Assembly (NCBI RefSeq): GCF_007991275.1
Contig: NZ_BJYA01000018.1
Span: 1 to 64,000 of the forward strand
DNA: 64,000 nucleotides
Direction of reading: 5' to 3'
Source of the DNA: Alkalibacillus haloalkaliphilus
GTDB taxonomy: Bacteria > Bacillota > Bacilli > Bacillales > Alkalibacillaceae
Part shown: positions 36,420-45,376 of the stretch, piece after piece
Numbering within the stretch: the stretch's first letter is position 1
Layout of the letters: every line of letters starts with the position of its first letter
The notes under the pieces: generated by a model
Told to the model about the DNA's origin: nothing
Seen by the model: the letters and a program-made list of their open reading frames with translations, nothing else
Databases searched by the model: none
Program-made: the position numbers and the translations under genes

Positions 36420-36632
36420 TCATCCAGCTTGAAAACCATTATCATTACCTAATTGATTTAAAGAATCTCTGATAAAATCTTCTGAATCACTAACCTTTTC
36501 TGTAGAATCAACCCAAGAAAGCCATTCCCTAAGATAATACCTTGATTTATCAATTAACAAAAATAATTTTTCCGCATTCCTGGGTTCTAACAAGCGTAAT
36601 TCAGAATCATCATTAAGCTTAAAATAAAACAT
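36420..36632 (-). pseudogene. N-terminal fragment of a RimJ/RimL-type GNAT acetyltransferase
   Basis: The 70 residues match only the first third of a ribosomal-protein acetyltransferase-like GNAT protein (LRLLEPRNAEKLFLLIDKSRYYLREWLSWVDST...FIRDSLNQ...NGFQAG). The reading frame then stops at TGA, where family members continue through the acetyl-CoA site. The end abuts the att-like copy 1, so the rest was probably removed by an insertion/deletion at the island edge. The start has a plausible GGGGAGAGG site, so the fragment may still be translated but cannot be an enzyme. Confidence 0.8.
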
Positions 36633-36771
36633 AATTCCTCTCCCCTCATTACCCTTTTTATAATGTTTAAAAAGAACAGTTATTTCAGTTACAATTACTC
36701 TTTATATAAAGTACCAATCCTATTAACCTTACATATTAATTAATGGCGCTCCGAGCAGACTAAAATATTAT

Positions 36772-36808
36772 ACCTTGAACACTGTTTCATTAGTGTTCAA
36801 GGTTCTTT
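36772..36808 (+). terminator. Orphan plus-strand terminator
   Basis: A 12-bp perfect stem (ACCTTGAACACT / AGTGTTCAAGGT) is followed by TCTTTTTG on the plus strand. No plus-strand gene lies upstream nearby, so it is probably a leftover of a lost gene. Confidence 0.8.
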
Positions 36809-36854
36809 TTGTGTGAATTTTGCATAAACTATTTTAATTTTAATTCATTATAAT

Positions 36855-37319
36855 TTAATAAAATTCCCCTGTATTTAAATCCATTAAATCCTCCAATTTT
36901 ATTGACGGTTTAAATTGTTCGCCGTATTCATCATTTCGAGTTTCATTGTCATATTTAAATGAGATATTATAATATCTACTAGACTTGGTTTTAGGTACTA
37001 ACTCATGATCGATCAAAAAATTAGCTAAACTCTTTAGATTCTCTCTTTCGTCATTTGAATACCAAATAACCACCCATGAACCATCTGTTGAACGTGGATT
37101 AAAACCAAGCATTTCAAGGTCATTATGCTTAACTAACGGTGTGACACCTTGTTTGATTGCTTTTAGTATTAATTCTTGCAGTTCGTTAGAAAGATCTCCT
37201 TTTCCATAGGTCATAAATTTACCTATATTATCAGTTTTTTTAAACGCTGGGCTTTGACTATTATTTTTACCATAATAACACCACCCCCCAAGTCTATAAT
37301 CCACTAATTCATGTTTCAT
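36855..37319 (-). CDS. Hypothetical protein, 154 residues
   Basis: The protein is polar with several aromatic clusters (GGWCYYGKN, GSWVVIWYSND, SSRYYNISFKYDN). There is no signal peptide or membrane segment. It has a Gly/Trp/Tyr-rich start and a segment ITL-like AIKQGVTPLVKHND that resembles DUF-type uncharacterised proteins of Bacillus, but I cannot name one. AAGGAGGAAG precedes the ATG; this site lies within the end of the upstream integrase remnant. Confidence 0.6.
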   Translation of the reverse strand: MKHELVDYRLGGWCYYGKNNSQSPAFKKTDNIGKFMTYGKGDLSNELQELILKAIKQGVTPLVKHNDLEMLGFNPRSTDGSWVVIWYSNDERENLKSLANFLIDHELVPKTKSSRYYNISFKYDNETRNDEYGEQFKPSIKLEDLMDLNTGEFY

Positions 37320-37331
37320 TTTACTTCCTCC

Positions 37332-37544
37332 TTAAATTACCGCGAAAATTTTATTAACAATATATCTAAGAGTTATTGATGGTGCTGAATGATTAAAAAT
37401 ATCTTGTAGAAGTTCAACATCTTTCGTCCTTTGGTAAAAGTGATAGCCAAATGTTTTTCTTAAAGTATGCATACCTATTTCTTCAATACCAGCTTCTTTT
37501 GAAACTGCATTCAATATTTTATAAGCCCGTCCCCTTTTTAATAG
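37332..37544 (-). pseudogene. C-terminal remnant of a tyrosine recombinase (integrase)
   Basis: The frame encodes the catalytic end of a phage-type integrase: RAYKILNAVSKEAGIEEIG then HTLRKTFGYHFYQRT (the H-x2-R box) and the helix QDIFNHSAPSITLRYI with its nucleophile Tyr in LRYI. The N-terminal ~300 residues are absent (a stop lies just upstream) and the last residues diverge. It marks a past insertion. It lies beside the second att-like sequence at about 37.6 kb. Confidence 0.85.
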
Positions 37545-37610
37545 TTAATTCCTTCGGAGGGAATTATAACTTTTGATTATTTACCAATATAACAACGTTT
37601 TCTTGTGTCA

Positions 37611-37715
37611 GGGTGCAAAATTAATGCAAAAGGGACTTTGTAGTGTCTCACCTTAATTTTATACGTTATAAAAAATTATCTTTGACTTAATTGACTTAGT
37701 TAACCTCAAAAAGGA
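37611..37715. repeat. Att-like repeat, copy 2
   Basis: GGGTGCAAAATTAATGCAAAAG (as two halves GGGTGCAAAA and TTAATGCAAAAG) is followed by GTAGTGTC and, at about 37681, TTTGACTTAATTGACTTA. It lies upstream of the integrase remnant and is similar to copies 1 and 3. Confidence 0.5.
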
Positions 37716-37834
37716 TTAATTTATTAATTTTCATTAAGTCTAAGATAACTTAATATTACTTAATTTCTTTTTATAATTAACTTGGCAATGAGATAATATA
37801 TTACAGTAGGACAGGCATTATTATTGAGTATGAC

Positions 37835-38647
37835 TCACTTACCCTTTATTATTTGATATTCTTTCCATCCCCCATCGCTTTTCTTCATATAACTTGAATA
37901 TTTTCCAGTCGATGAATTATATTTAAGTAAAGGAACTACTTTACTCTTCACTGTATCGCCATCAATAAAATAGTGACTTTGCCCGTCCCAAAAAACTCTC
38001 CCGTGATAACTTTTATCCTCTGCTACCTCTACCGATGAAATATGACCGGCAATAATATCTTTAAAAAAAGTACCTGTTTCAGCTGGGTATTTCCAAAAAA
38101 ACTCATCTGGCCTAGTTGCATGTTTCCAAAATACTTCATCTTCTTCACAGATACCTGCATGAACATAAATCTGATTCTCCGTTTCATAAAAGGGAGAAAA
38201 CTTACTTTTTTCAGAAAGCCAATTCAATAATTCTGAATGATGACTTCTAATTTCCTGTATAAGATATTTACTTATTTCAGAATAGTTTCCTTTTCTTAGT
38301 TCTGGTTGGTCTTCAATGATTTCAAACTGTTCACTGGTAAAGAAGCTTTTAATAGTAAGTAGATTAACGTCATGAGAAAGCCATTGTAACTCGTCTGTGA
38401 TGGAAGTATACCAATCAATGAACATCTTATCGTGATTTCCCAAAAGAATGATCACTTGCTTAGGGTACTTTTCTTCAAGTTCCTTTACATAGTAAAGTAC
38501 TTTACAGCTTTCCGTTCCACCATCCACATAATCTCCTAATAAAATTAGCTTGTTATTCTTATTAGAATCTAAATCTACTAAACGCAAAGCGTCAATCATC
38601 GGTTCATAACAACCGTGGATATCACTAATAGAATAAATTATTGGCAT
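37835..38647 (-). CDS. Metallophosphoesterase (PPP-type, calcineurin-like)
   Basis: This 270-residue phosphatase has DIHG (9-12), GDYVDGG (38-44), LLGNHDKM (68-75), HAGI and GHISS, in the order of PPP/PrpE-type enzymes with a two-metal site. It may dephosphorylate proteins or diadenosine polyphosphates. A C-terminal extension of about 40 residues has Tyr/Ser-rich sequence. AAGGTG precedes the ATG. It lies in the island and has lower GC than backbone genes. Confidence 0.88.
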   Translation of the reverse strand: MPIIYSISDIHGCYEPMIDALRLVDLDSNKNNKLILLGDYVDGGTESCKVLYYVKELEEKYPKQVIILLGNHDKMFIDWYTSITDELQWLSHDVNLLTIKSFFTSEQFEIIEDQPELRKGNYSEISKYLIQEIRSHHSELLNWLSEKSKFSPFYETENQIYVHAGICEEDEVFWKHATRPDEFFWKYPAETGTFFKDIIAGHISSVEVAEDKSYHGRVFWDGQSHYFIDGDTVKSKVVPLLKYNSSTGKYSSYMKKSDGGWKEYQIIKGK

Positions 38648-38735
38648 TTTAGTTCACCTTTGATTTCCAATAGATAAATTTTCATTTAGTCGCTAGCAGC
38701 CTTAGTCATCATTCTATATTAGGGTTCCTCTCAAG

Positions 38736-39629
38736 CTACAGCAATAACCTTCCTCTATCCTTTATTGCTTTAGTTAAAAAATCGATACTACTTAAAAAAT
38801 CTTCCTTTGGTGGAAGTAGTACACCTTCATATATTCCAGGCCATAACGTTACTGGCTCATAATTGGAATCCAAAAAAACTTGCAATTTATATATATAAAC
38901 AAACCTTTCAAAACTAGAATATTTGTTTAGCCAATCTTGCGCTCTGCTAATAACTTCATCCTGAGTTAGTTTTTCTTTTCCATTGACTATATTAGCATCC
39001 AAAAACTCTGCCAAAACATCACGAAGTTCTAAATTTGAACGTCCCTCTCTTCGTTTATCGAAGTAATCCTTTATATGATATAAAGCGATTAGAAAATTAT
39101 CATTGGTCTTTTCATTAGATCTTCCCATATTAAAACCTTCACATATGCTACTAAAATTAGGTATGGTATATACTACATCTAAAAATTCGCTCATTATATC
39201 AAATGCCTTTGGTTCGCTTTTTTGCATGATTTCTAATTTGTTTTTGATAAAGAATGCCCACACAGACTGATTATTAATTTTTCCTTTTTCTAATTCTAGA
39301 TAACTAAAAATCTGCCTTTTCACTCCTGAAATATTTGGTACAATATAATCATTAGAGTAACTATTGTAGACTAACAAATCGGAATGAAAATAACGCATAT
39401 ATTTCGTTACATAATTTTGAGGACTAATGAGCGTATCAGTATAATCAGACTCTCCAAAAAGAGCTGCCAGTTTATTTTTTACTTCTGGTAGCGAATCACA
39501 CTCACATTTTGGTTTTAATACCTTTTGTTTTATTCGCATCTTGTATTCTGCGAAACTATTTATGGAATTACCCATTGTAAGATTATCATCATAAAGCTCT
39601 AAGCAGTTTATATTTTTGTCCAAATCCAT
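38736..39629 (-). CDS. Hypothetical protein, 297 residues
   Basis: The protein is soluble and predicted largely helical, with amphipathic stretches and several conserved-looking aromatic patches (YKMRIKQK, SVWAFFIKNKLEIM, IALYHIKDYF, SSFERFVYIYKL). Two Cys-rich points occur early (KPKCECDSL). No known domain is recognised. GGAGATGAG precedes the ATG. It stands between the phosphatase and a 650-bp gap in the accessory region; defence or phage origin is possible but not shown. Confidence 0.55.
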   Translation of the reverse strand: MDLDKNINCLELYDDNLTMGNSINSFAEYKMRIKQKVLKPKCECDSLPEVKNKLAALFGESDYTDTLISPQNYVTKYMRYFHSDLLVYNSYSNDYIVPNISGVKRQIFSYLELEKGKINNQSVWAFFIKNKLEIMQKSEPKAFDIMSEFLDVVYTIPNFSSICEGFNMGRSNEKTNDNFLIALYHIKDYFDKRREGRSNLELRDVLAEFLDANIVNGKEKLTQDEVISRAQDWLNKYSSFERFVYIYKLQVFLDSNYEPVTLWPGIYEGVLLPPKEDFLSSIDFLTKAIKDRGRLLL

Positions 39630-40082
39630 TTACTCATCTCCTCTAAGTAATAGATGAATTTTTTGCTTTTTTTATCCCTCACAAGATTGAGTAGGGTGTG
39701 GAATTAAGGTTTATACATATAATCACCTCATTTTTTTGTAAATACCAAAGTCCATATCAATTTGAAATTTTAATTGAGTAGCATTTGAAGTCACTACTTC
39801 AAAAAATGTTACTTAATTGTTATTTATAGACTAATCTATTTATATAAAACCTATTAATCAACCATTAGTTTGACCTAGCTACATTATGCCCGGCATAAAT
39901 TATATGGTTGTAACATCATTAACATTAGCCTAAAACCATTGATATGACAGTACTCATTCATTTAATAGATGTAACATTACACCCTTCAATTCCGTACTTT
40001 TTATGAGCCTTTCTTACTTTTTTCTTACTTCCGATTGTTTCGTGATTTAGATATCATATTTAGATAAAGCTCATATATTAGA

Positions 40083-40235
40083 AACAAAATTATATATTAA
40101 GTTGTATTCGCTCAAATACTTCTAAACGTATGTAAGATAATTATCTTACATACACTTTAAACCAGTTATGGCGGGAGTTTTAATTAAGATTTCTTCACTC
40201 TATTTAGTTCTTAATTAAATTATTAATAAATAATA
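40083..40235. repeat. Dispersed ~150-bp repeat, copy A (gap 39630-40277)
   Basis: The segment shares ordered blocks with 43142-43306: AACAAAATTAT, TTCTAAACGTATGTAAG, CCAGTTATGGCGGG, TTTTAATTAAGA and AGTTCTTAATTAAA. It contains an inverted repeat (TTAATTAAGA at 40180, TCTTAATTAA at 40209). Both copies lie just after minus-strand genes and may end transcripts. I see no gene in the 39630-40277 gap. Confidence 0.8.
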
Positions 40236-40277
40236 AGTAATCATCACCAAAAGCACAAATCACCCCTTTGATAAGTG

Positions 40278-40577
40278 TCAACGATTCTTCGCATCTTCCA
40301 AAATACTCATGATTTTAATGTAATATTTATCGACACCTTTTTTAGTCCAGGCTCTATGCATTGATACTTCATATTCTTGAATTACCTTTTTTTCATCTTT
40401 TGTTAAATTATCATTTACACAATGCGAGCTAGCCCTTTTTGCATTGTCCATAATAGAGTGATACTGATTATAGAGTCGATTAGCTTCTTCTATAGTTATT
40501 GCTTCTTGGAATGCTATTTCAGCATTATCTAGTTCTTCCTGCTTTTCTGCCGATAAATATTGTATCAATAATTTCAT
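40278..40577 (-). CDS. Small helical protein of unknown function
   Basis: This 99-residue protein looks fully helical, with heptad-like patterns (LSAEKQEELDNAEIAFQEAITIEEANRLYNQYHSIM). The ATG at 40577 follows GGGGAGGG; an earlier in-frame ATG lies within that site. No family is recognised. It ends at repeat copy A. The protein could pair with a toxin or act as an accessory factor, but there is no direct evidence. Confidence 0.55.
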   Translation of the reverse strand: MKLLIQYLSAEKQEELDNAEIAFQEAITIEEANRLYNQYHSIMDNAKRASSHCVNDNLTKDEKKVIQEYEVSMHRAWTKKGVDKYYIKIMSILEDAKNR

Positions 40578-40687
40578 TAGAACCCTCCCCACCCTTTTAG
40601 TAAACTTGATAATTTCAATTACTTTAATATTATATTAACTAGAAATACATTCTTATTATTGCCTGTAAAAGCACTACAACACACAAA

Positions 40688-41857
40688 TTATTCTGTTTTA
40701 GTAGTAGCTTCTTTAACCTGCTTTAGTAGTTCTGGCTCTTCAAAGCTTATTAATTCATCAATACTTTTTTCTGCAACATATTTCGAATTAATCATATAAG
40801 TAGTTGGGTTTACCTGCATTTGCATGTCGTTTTTTATTTTATCCACTTTTTCATACACGGATAAGCAACACTTCTTAAACTTTAAATCACTTCCACATGG
40901 GCAAGTATCATTTCGTCCAACATACATAAATTTTTGATACTCTAAATTAGCAAATAACTCATACGCTTTTTCATCGTCATCATATAAAAACACTTCTTTT
41001 TTTAATGTAAAACTTTTATGTAGTCCCGACGCATAGGATAAAATTGTTTTAGCGGGAGAATGGTATTTAAAATCTGCTAGCCTTTCTTTCAAAACATTTT
41101 CAACTTGGGCAACACTTTTATGATAACTATTATTAATGATCGCTCTGTTTAACAAAAATAATGTATCAGTCGATATATTATTTATTCGTTCTTTTTGTAT
41201 ATCATTTGGTACACTTCCATCGAAAAAAACAATATAGTATTTACTGGAAAGGGGAATCAAAATAATGACATTCTTTAACCCGATATGTCTATTGGAGATA
41301 TTTGCAAATCTAGTTTTAACATTCAAGGAAGCTGTTGAAATATACTGATCACTTAATAAGAACTCGTTGTTAGCACTTCTAATTATCGCAAAGTTGTAGT
41401 TATCAACAATAGTTTTACTTAAGGAGTAAATATATTCCGAATTTGAAATATGCCTAAGCAAATTCATTAGTTGCTGATCCTTATTTTCTTTTTGGAAGGA
41501 CATTTCATGCAATACCGCACCGCTACGATAATAAAAAATAATCACTTCATATATAATATCAAGAACTATTTTTTTAATTTCTACTATTTCACTTTCTTCA
41601 CTGTCCAGCAACTGAATTAACAACTTAAACTTTGGCGCAATACTACCCTCAATTTCAGAGAAAGTTGTTTCTAAACTATTTTGCTCTAATTCTGAGTGTT
41701 CGTAAGTTAATTTCTTGCACATAGATTGATTTATATTAGTTTGGTATACCTTACTTTCTCCGATTAAAGATTCAAATACTTGTTCCTTATGATTAGCAAA
41801 ATTTTTTAGAATGAATTTTGATACATAATGCTGCTTTATCACCTGGGTACCTTTCAT
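40688..41857 (-). CDS. DUF4238 protein with C-terminal SEC-C zinc motif
   Basis: The N-terminal ~270 residues match DUF4238 (KQHYVSKFILKNFANHK, then LSDQYISTA and FANISNRHIGLKNVIILIPLS). The C-terminus carries a SEC-C motif VGRNDTCPCGSDLKFKKCC at about residues 325-345, which binds zinc. DUF4238 proteins are unusually common in mobile and defence regions and some may be nucleases, but function is unproven. AGGTGGC precedes the ATG. Confidence 0.82.
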   Translation of the reverse strand: MKGTQVIKQHYVSKFILKNFANHKEQVFESLIGESKVYQTNINQSMCKKLTYEHSELEQNSLETTFSEIEGSIAPKFKLLIQLLDSEESEIVEIKKIVLDIIYEVIIFYYRSGAVLHEMSFQKENKDQQLMNLLRHISNSEYIYSLSKTIVDNYNFAIIRSANNEFLLSDQYISTASLNVKTRFANISNRHIGLKNVIILIPLSSKYYIVFFDGSVPNDIQKERINNISTDTLFLLNRAIINNSYHKSVAQVENVLKERLADFKYHSPAKTILSYASGLHKSFTLKKEVFLYDDDEKAYELFANLEYQKFMYVGRNDTCPCGSDLKFKKCCLSVYEKVDKIKNDMQMQVNPTTYMINSKYVAEKSIDELISFEEPELLKQVKEATTKTE

Positions 41858-42160
41858 TCAGTTAGCCACCTCTTATCAGTATTTTCTTCAGTAACCGTGA
41901 AGTTCAATTTCGATGACACCTCATAAACATAGAGCAGACTCCTATTGGACCATAATCTTCCTTAACCAGTTACAGTTTAAGTAAGTGAATGTCATAGTAC
42001 GCGTCATCAAGTGTCTCATATGCTTACTTAATGATGAAATCAATCAAGAAGATCCCAGTTGTGTTATGACGCTCACTCTACAGTGTTTCTGTTCATAATC
42101 GTCATTTAATTAAATACAGTATTTCATCTATCATCTCGGAAATTTAATAGGAAGAAAACC
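41858..42160. other. Gene-free gap
   Basis: About 300 bases of AT-rich sequence. It contains no ORF with a plausible ribosome binding site. I see no regulatory element I could defend. Confidence 0.5.
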
Positions 42161-42706
42161 TTATTCTTTTATCAGTACAGGATTTAGAATACCTGCAACT
42201 ATTCTTTCTGACAAGTCAGTACGTGCTATTACTGTCATGGATTCACTTTCTTCTAATTCAAACTCTATTTCTGTTGGCGAATTATCAGTATCTAGGTTAT
42301 ATTCATACAACTCTTCACCTTCATCGTTTATGAAGGTGAAAATTATACTAGAATTAATTTCCTTCCAAGAATTTTCATAATAATCCTTATAAGGCATTAT
42401 AGATAATGTCCCAGCAAATTTATCATAATCAGACAACTGCCCACGATCAACATTACTTTTCACAGCAACATAATTCATATTTTCAATTATCTCAATGTCC
42501 GATTCGTCATCCATAAAAGGCCCATTATTATACCCATCTAGCACTTCCTGTATCGAACGAGGGTTGATATCCATCCAAATTATATCATCGTAAACTTCCA
42601 TGTTAGAGTCATGTACCTCAATACCCTTCTGAAAATCGGTCTCATGAGGAGGAGTATGTGCTTCCCACTGTAGATCACCTAATGAGATATCTCCATCTAA
42701 GTACAC
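42161..42706 (-). CDS. Hypothetical acidic protein, start uncertain
   Basis: This 181-residue acidic protein is mostly beta-like with Asp/Glu-rich turns (DGDISLGDLQWEAHTPPHE, MDDESDIEIIEN, DNSPTEIEFELEESES). GTG at 42706 is the only start codon near the beginning of the frame, but no ribosome binding site lies at good spacing; the small gene upstream ends 14 bases earlier, so coupled translation or a lost N-terminus are both possible. No family is recognised. Confidence 0.55.
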   Translation of the reverse strand: MYLDGDISLGDLQWEAHTPPHETDFQKGIEVHDSNMEVYDDIIWMDINPRSIQEVLDGYNNGPFMDDESDIEIIENMNYVAVKSNVDRGQLSDYDKFAGTLSIMPYKDYYENSWKEINSSIIFTFINDEGEELYEYNLDTDNSPTEIEFELEESESMTVIARTDLSERIVAGILNPVLIKE

Positions 42707-42720
42707 TCTATTATTAAAAC

Positions 42721-42858
42721 TTATTTCATCATGCTCCCCTTAAGAACGGTTTCTGAATATATGTTGTGAATGAAGAACGCTAAAAAAATTCCTAAAATTA
42801 ATATCGCCAACCATTTCCCTAAATCTTCCGCAAATTCAGTGATCGCATCAAATATCAT
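42721..42858 (-). CDS. Putative 45-residue single-pass membrane protein
   Basis: ATG at 42858 follows GAGGAAAAAG, and the 45-codon frame gives an amphipathic N-terminus (MIFDAITEFAEDLGKW), one hydrophobic helix (LAILILGIFLAFFI), and a short tail. It ends 14 bases before the next gene. Size and shape resemble small membrane proteins of toxin/antitoxin or phage modules, but no family is recognised. Confidence 0.5.
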   Translation of the reverse strand: MIFDAITEFAEDLGKWLAILILGIFLAFFIHNIYSETVLKGSMMK

Positions 42859-43141
42859 CTTTTTCCTCTTTTCTACACTTAAACTTTTTGTGCTTACCTA
42901 AAGTTTTCATTGTAATTATTAAAATTCTATCAATCCCTAATCAATATATAAATGTGGAACAGTTGTCCCCCCTCTGCTTCCAACTATCCCATCATTTCAT
43001 ATCCTTGACTCAAACATTTATGGATGTGATGTAGAATTTAAGTAAATATAGATTTCCAAAGTCTTCGCTCAATCGACTACGACAATATTTCCTACTTTTT
43101 TCCTCCACCTACCATCCTTTCAGGCCTTTCAATCCAAAAAC

Positions 43142-43306
43142 AACAAAATTATGTGGGGAGTATACTCGATTTCAAACTATTCTAGACATATGTAAGGTGA
43201 TTCTTAATTATCTTAATTGCACTTCAAACCAGTCATGGCGGGGCTTTTAATTAAGAACCCTTCAATCTTATCAGTTCTTAACTAAAACCATATTTGAAAT
43301 AATAAA
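43142..43306. repeat. Dispersed ~150-bp repeat, copy B (gap 42859-43306)
   Basis: Homologous to copy A near 40.1 kb but diverged, with blocks ACAAAATTATG, TCTAGACATATGTAAG, CCAGTCATGGCGGG and TTTTAATTAAGAAC. Inverted repeat TTAAGAAC/GTTCTTAA at 43251-43281. It immediately follows a minus-strand gene, as copy A does. I see no gene in the gap. Confidence 0.8.
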
Positions 43307-44218
43307 TTAATTTACAAGTTTAATAGCTTTAATAATGCTTTTAAAGTCTATTGATTCTAACGAATTACGTTCTTGGATTAATTCTTTTAGTTTCTTAGAT
43401 TCATACCCTAACTCTTTTGCTTCTTCTTTTGTTAATTCACACTTTTCTTCGTCCAATTGAACAAAATAACTTTCTTTTTCCTTTTCAACCTCAAATTCAT
43501 GAATCTGTTTTAAATTTTCCATATCACAAAGGTTTTCTTCTTCGTCCTTTTCTTCCTGTTCATTTGTTTCATTCTGCGGTGTTTGATTATTTTCTTCCTC
43601 AGTAGTTTCAGAGTGTTCGTTTGATGTATCATCATTTCCGTTTGAACTTGATGTATCGTTTTGTTCATCAGATGTATTGCTCTCTTCATTGGTTGTAGAA
43701 CTATCATCTGTTTCTTTATCAGAAGTCGAGCTGTCATCTGTATTATTAGAGTTGTTATCAGATTCTTCGTTCGAGCCTTCTGATTCACTTGATTCCTTGT
43801 CTGTATTTTCAGACTCATTATCATTAGAAGTGTCTGTTTCTTCTTCCTTTTCGCTTTCCTCTTGTTCGTTTTGTTCGTTTTGTTCCTCAGATGAATTATC
43901 AGGTTCTATGATATATACCGTTAATGTTGGATTAGGTTGTCTGGGTACAGGAACGTTTTCAAACTCTTGACCGTTGTATTCTACTGGGTAAGTTAGAGAA
44001 CCATTAATGTAAAATTGATCCTCACTTTCTTGATAATAGCCCCATACTGTATCACAAGGGTCTGTCGCATCTGCTTGATTATTAAAATCGTGACTATTAC
44101 CATCAATTGTCATTTCACACGTTGTTTCATATTCTTCTTCGTCTGCAAAAGTATTTGTTGGAAAGGCTACAAGTAATAATCCTATAAATAAAACCAATGT
44201 TCTAGTTATACTTTTCAA
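43307..44218 (-). CDS. Secreted protein with acidic low-complexity linker
   Basis: This 303-residue protein has a signal peptide (LVLFIGLLLVAFPTNTFA, cleaved before DEEEY), an N-terminal domain of ~80 residues with two Cys (YETTCEMTIDGN, ATDPCDTVWG), a central linker of ~130 residues of Glu/Ser/Asp/Asn/Thr repeats, and a C-terminal segment with another Cys pair (NLCDMENL, EKCELTKEEAKELGYE). TTG at 44218 follows GGGGAG. Function unknown; the linker suggests surface or spore-coat-like exposure. The linker explains shadow ORFs in other frames. Confidence 0.7.
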   Translation of the reverse strand: MKSITRTLVLFIGLLLVAFPTNTFADEEEYETTCEMTIDGNSHDFNNQADATDPCDTVWGYYQESEDQFYINGSLTYPVEYNGQEFENVPVPRQPNPTLTVYIIEPDNSSEEQNEQNEQEESEKEEETDTSNDNESENTDKESSESEGSNEESDNNSNNTDDSSTSDKETDDSSTTNEESNTSDEQNDTSSSNGNDDTSNEHSETTEEENNQTPQNETNEQEEKDEEENLCDMENLKQIHEFEVEKEKESYFVQLDEEKCELTKEEAKELGYESKKLKELIQERNSLESIDFKSIIKAIKLVN

Positions 44219-44340
44219 GTTTATCTCCCCATTTAAATCTTAGTATGAATTTGAATACAATATATCATAAGTACTAATAAAAATGAATATTTTGTGAATT
44301 TTTGGCGACAATTGTCTATAATTAACAAAGTTAAATATTA

Positions 44341-44789
44341 TCATAGGGAATCAATACTTATAATCCAATTCATAGTATCAAATTCCTCAGTCGCATCGTA
44401 TAAAAAGCTTAGTTCACTTTCTAAGGGCAAATATTTTTCATAGGCTTGATTACCTTTACTTCGCGCTTTGTGTATCGTAAACTCCTTTTTCGTTAAATTT
44501 AATTGAGCTTCATAATGTTTATTAAAAATGCAAACATTTAACTCTTGGAATTCAATTTGATAAGGTTTATGAACAAATTCAGTAAACATTTGATATAACA
44601 CAGGAGTGATATAAAGCGTCTGCCTACAAACGGACAAGAGTGATTATTTTTAAATAGATCGTCAAGGGCATCTCTATCATACGCTGTCAATAACATGAGA
44701 TAACTCGGCATTTCTATAAAACCATTTGTAATTTCATATAAATCTTTGCAAGAGCGACAACCTAATACTACTTTATTGTTATTTTCCAA
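44341..44789 (-). pseudogene. Frameshifted gene of unknown function
   Basis: TTG 44789 (after AAGGAGGTG) opens a frame reading MENNNKVVLGCRSCKDLYE... to SCPFVG. Near 44628 the sense passes to the next frame as QTLYITPVLYQMFTEF and continues to the stop at 44341. A single lost base at GG in GTAGGCAGA explains this. Joined length is about 150 residues with a CRSC pair. No family recognised. Confidence 0.7.
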
Positions 44790-44924
44790 CAGACGAGCAC
44801 CTCCTTTTTCAGGCAATTCAGTAACTCTACCCTGTAGCAGAAATAATAATAGAAGTTGAAACTGTTTATTCTATCTACTACAACATTTATACATAGAGGA
44901 AAGTTATAATGAATTTTAATCGAA

Positions 44925-44967
44925 AAATAAAATAGCCACAAAACCTCCTTATACAGAGCTTGTGACT
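44925..44967 (-). terminator. Terminator of the DUF1871 gene
   Basis: AGTCACAA pairs with TTTGTGGCT across a loop that holds an AAGGAGG, followed on the minus strand by ATTTTATTTTT. It lies just after the stop at 44986. Confidence 0.7.
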
Positions 44968-44985
44968 ATAGCACAGTACCATTAA

Positions 44986-45252
44986 TTATTCGTATAGTTC
45001 CTTCCAGATATTTTTTGCAATAATTAAGGTTTTATTAAAATCTAATTCTCTACCAAATGTATACTTGAAACTTTCAACAATACTCTCTGCTAATTGAATT
45101 TCATCTTCATTCTCCAAGATCGTATTGACTACCTTTTCAACCTCTTCTTCATATTCATCAGGTGGAGCTCCCATTTCAATTAGTTGCATTGGATCCCAAA
45201 TATTAATATGTTTTGTTACCACTTTAGTAGCTAAAGGTTTAAGATAACTCAC
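44986..45252 (-). CDS. DUF1871 family protein
   Basis: This 88-residue protein matches DUF1871: NIWDPMQLIEMGAPPDEYEEEVEKVV followed by AESIVESFKYTFG and AKNIWKEL. GTG at 45252 is five bases after AAGGAGG; an upstream ATG at 45303 lacks a site, so the longer form is rejected. It forms a small helical domain of unknown function found in Bacillus, often beside toxins or other polymorphic genes. Confidence 0.8.
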   Translation of the reverse strand: MSYLKPLATKVVTKHINIWDPMQLIEMGAPPDEYEEEVEKVVNTILENEDEIQLAESIVESFKYTFGRELDFNKTLIIAKNIWKELYE

Positions 45253-45376
45253 ATAATCCTCCTTCACAATATAAAATGAAAGTTTTAAAATTAACTTAGC
45301 CATTTTTTAGGTTATCTACGTTTCTTCTAAATTATATATAAAACTAACTTTTTTGTTTACACTCGCATAATAGAGT

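Noticed and set aside
43510-43970. ORFs inside the linker region of the secreted protein
   Set aside because: Low-complexity codon repeats keep other frames open; no start sites.
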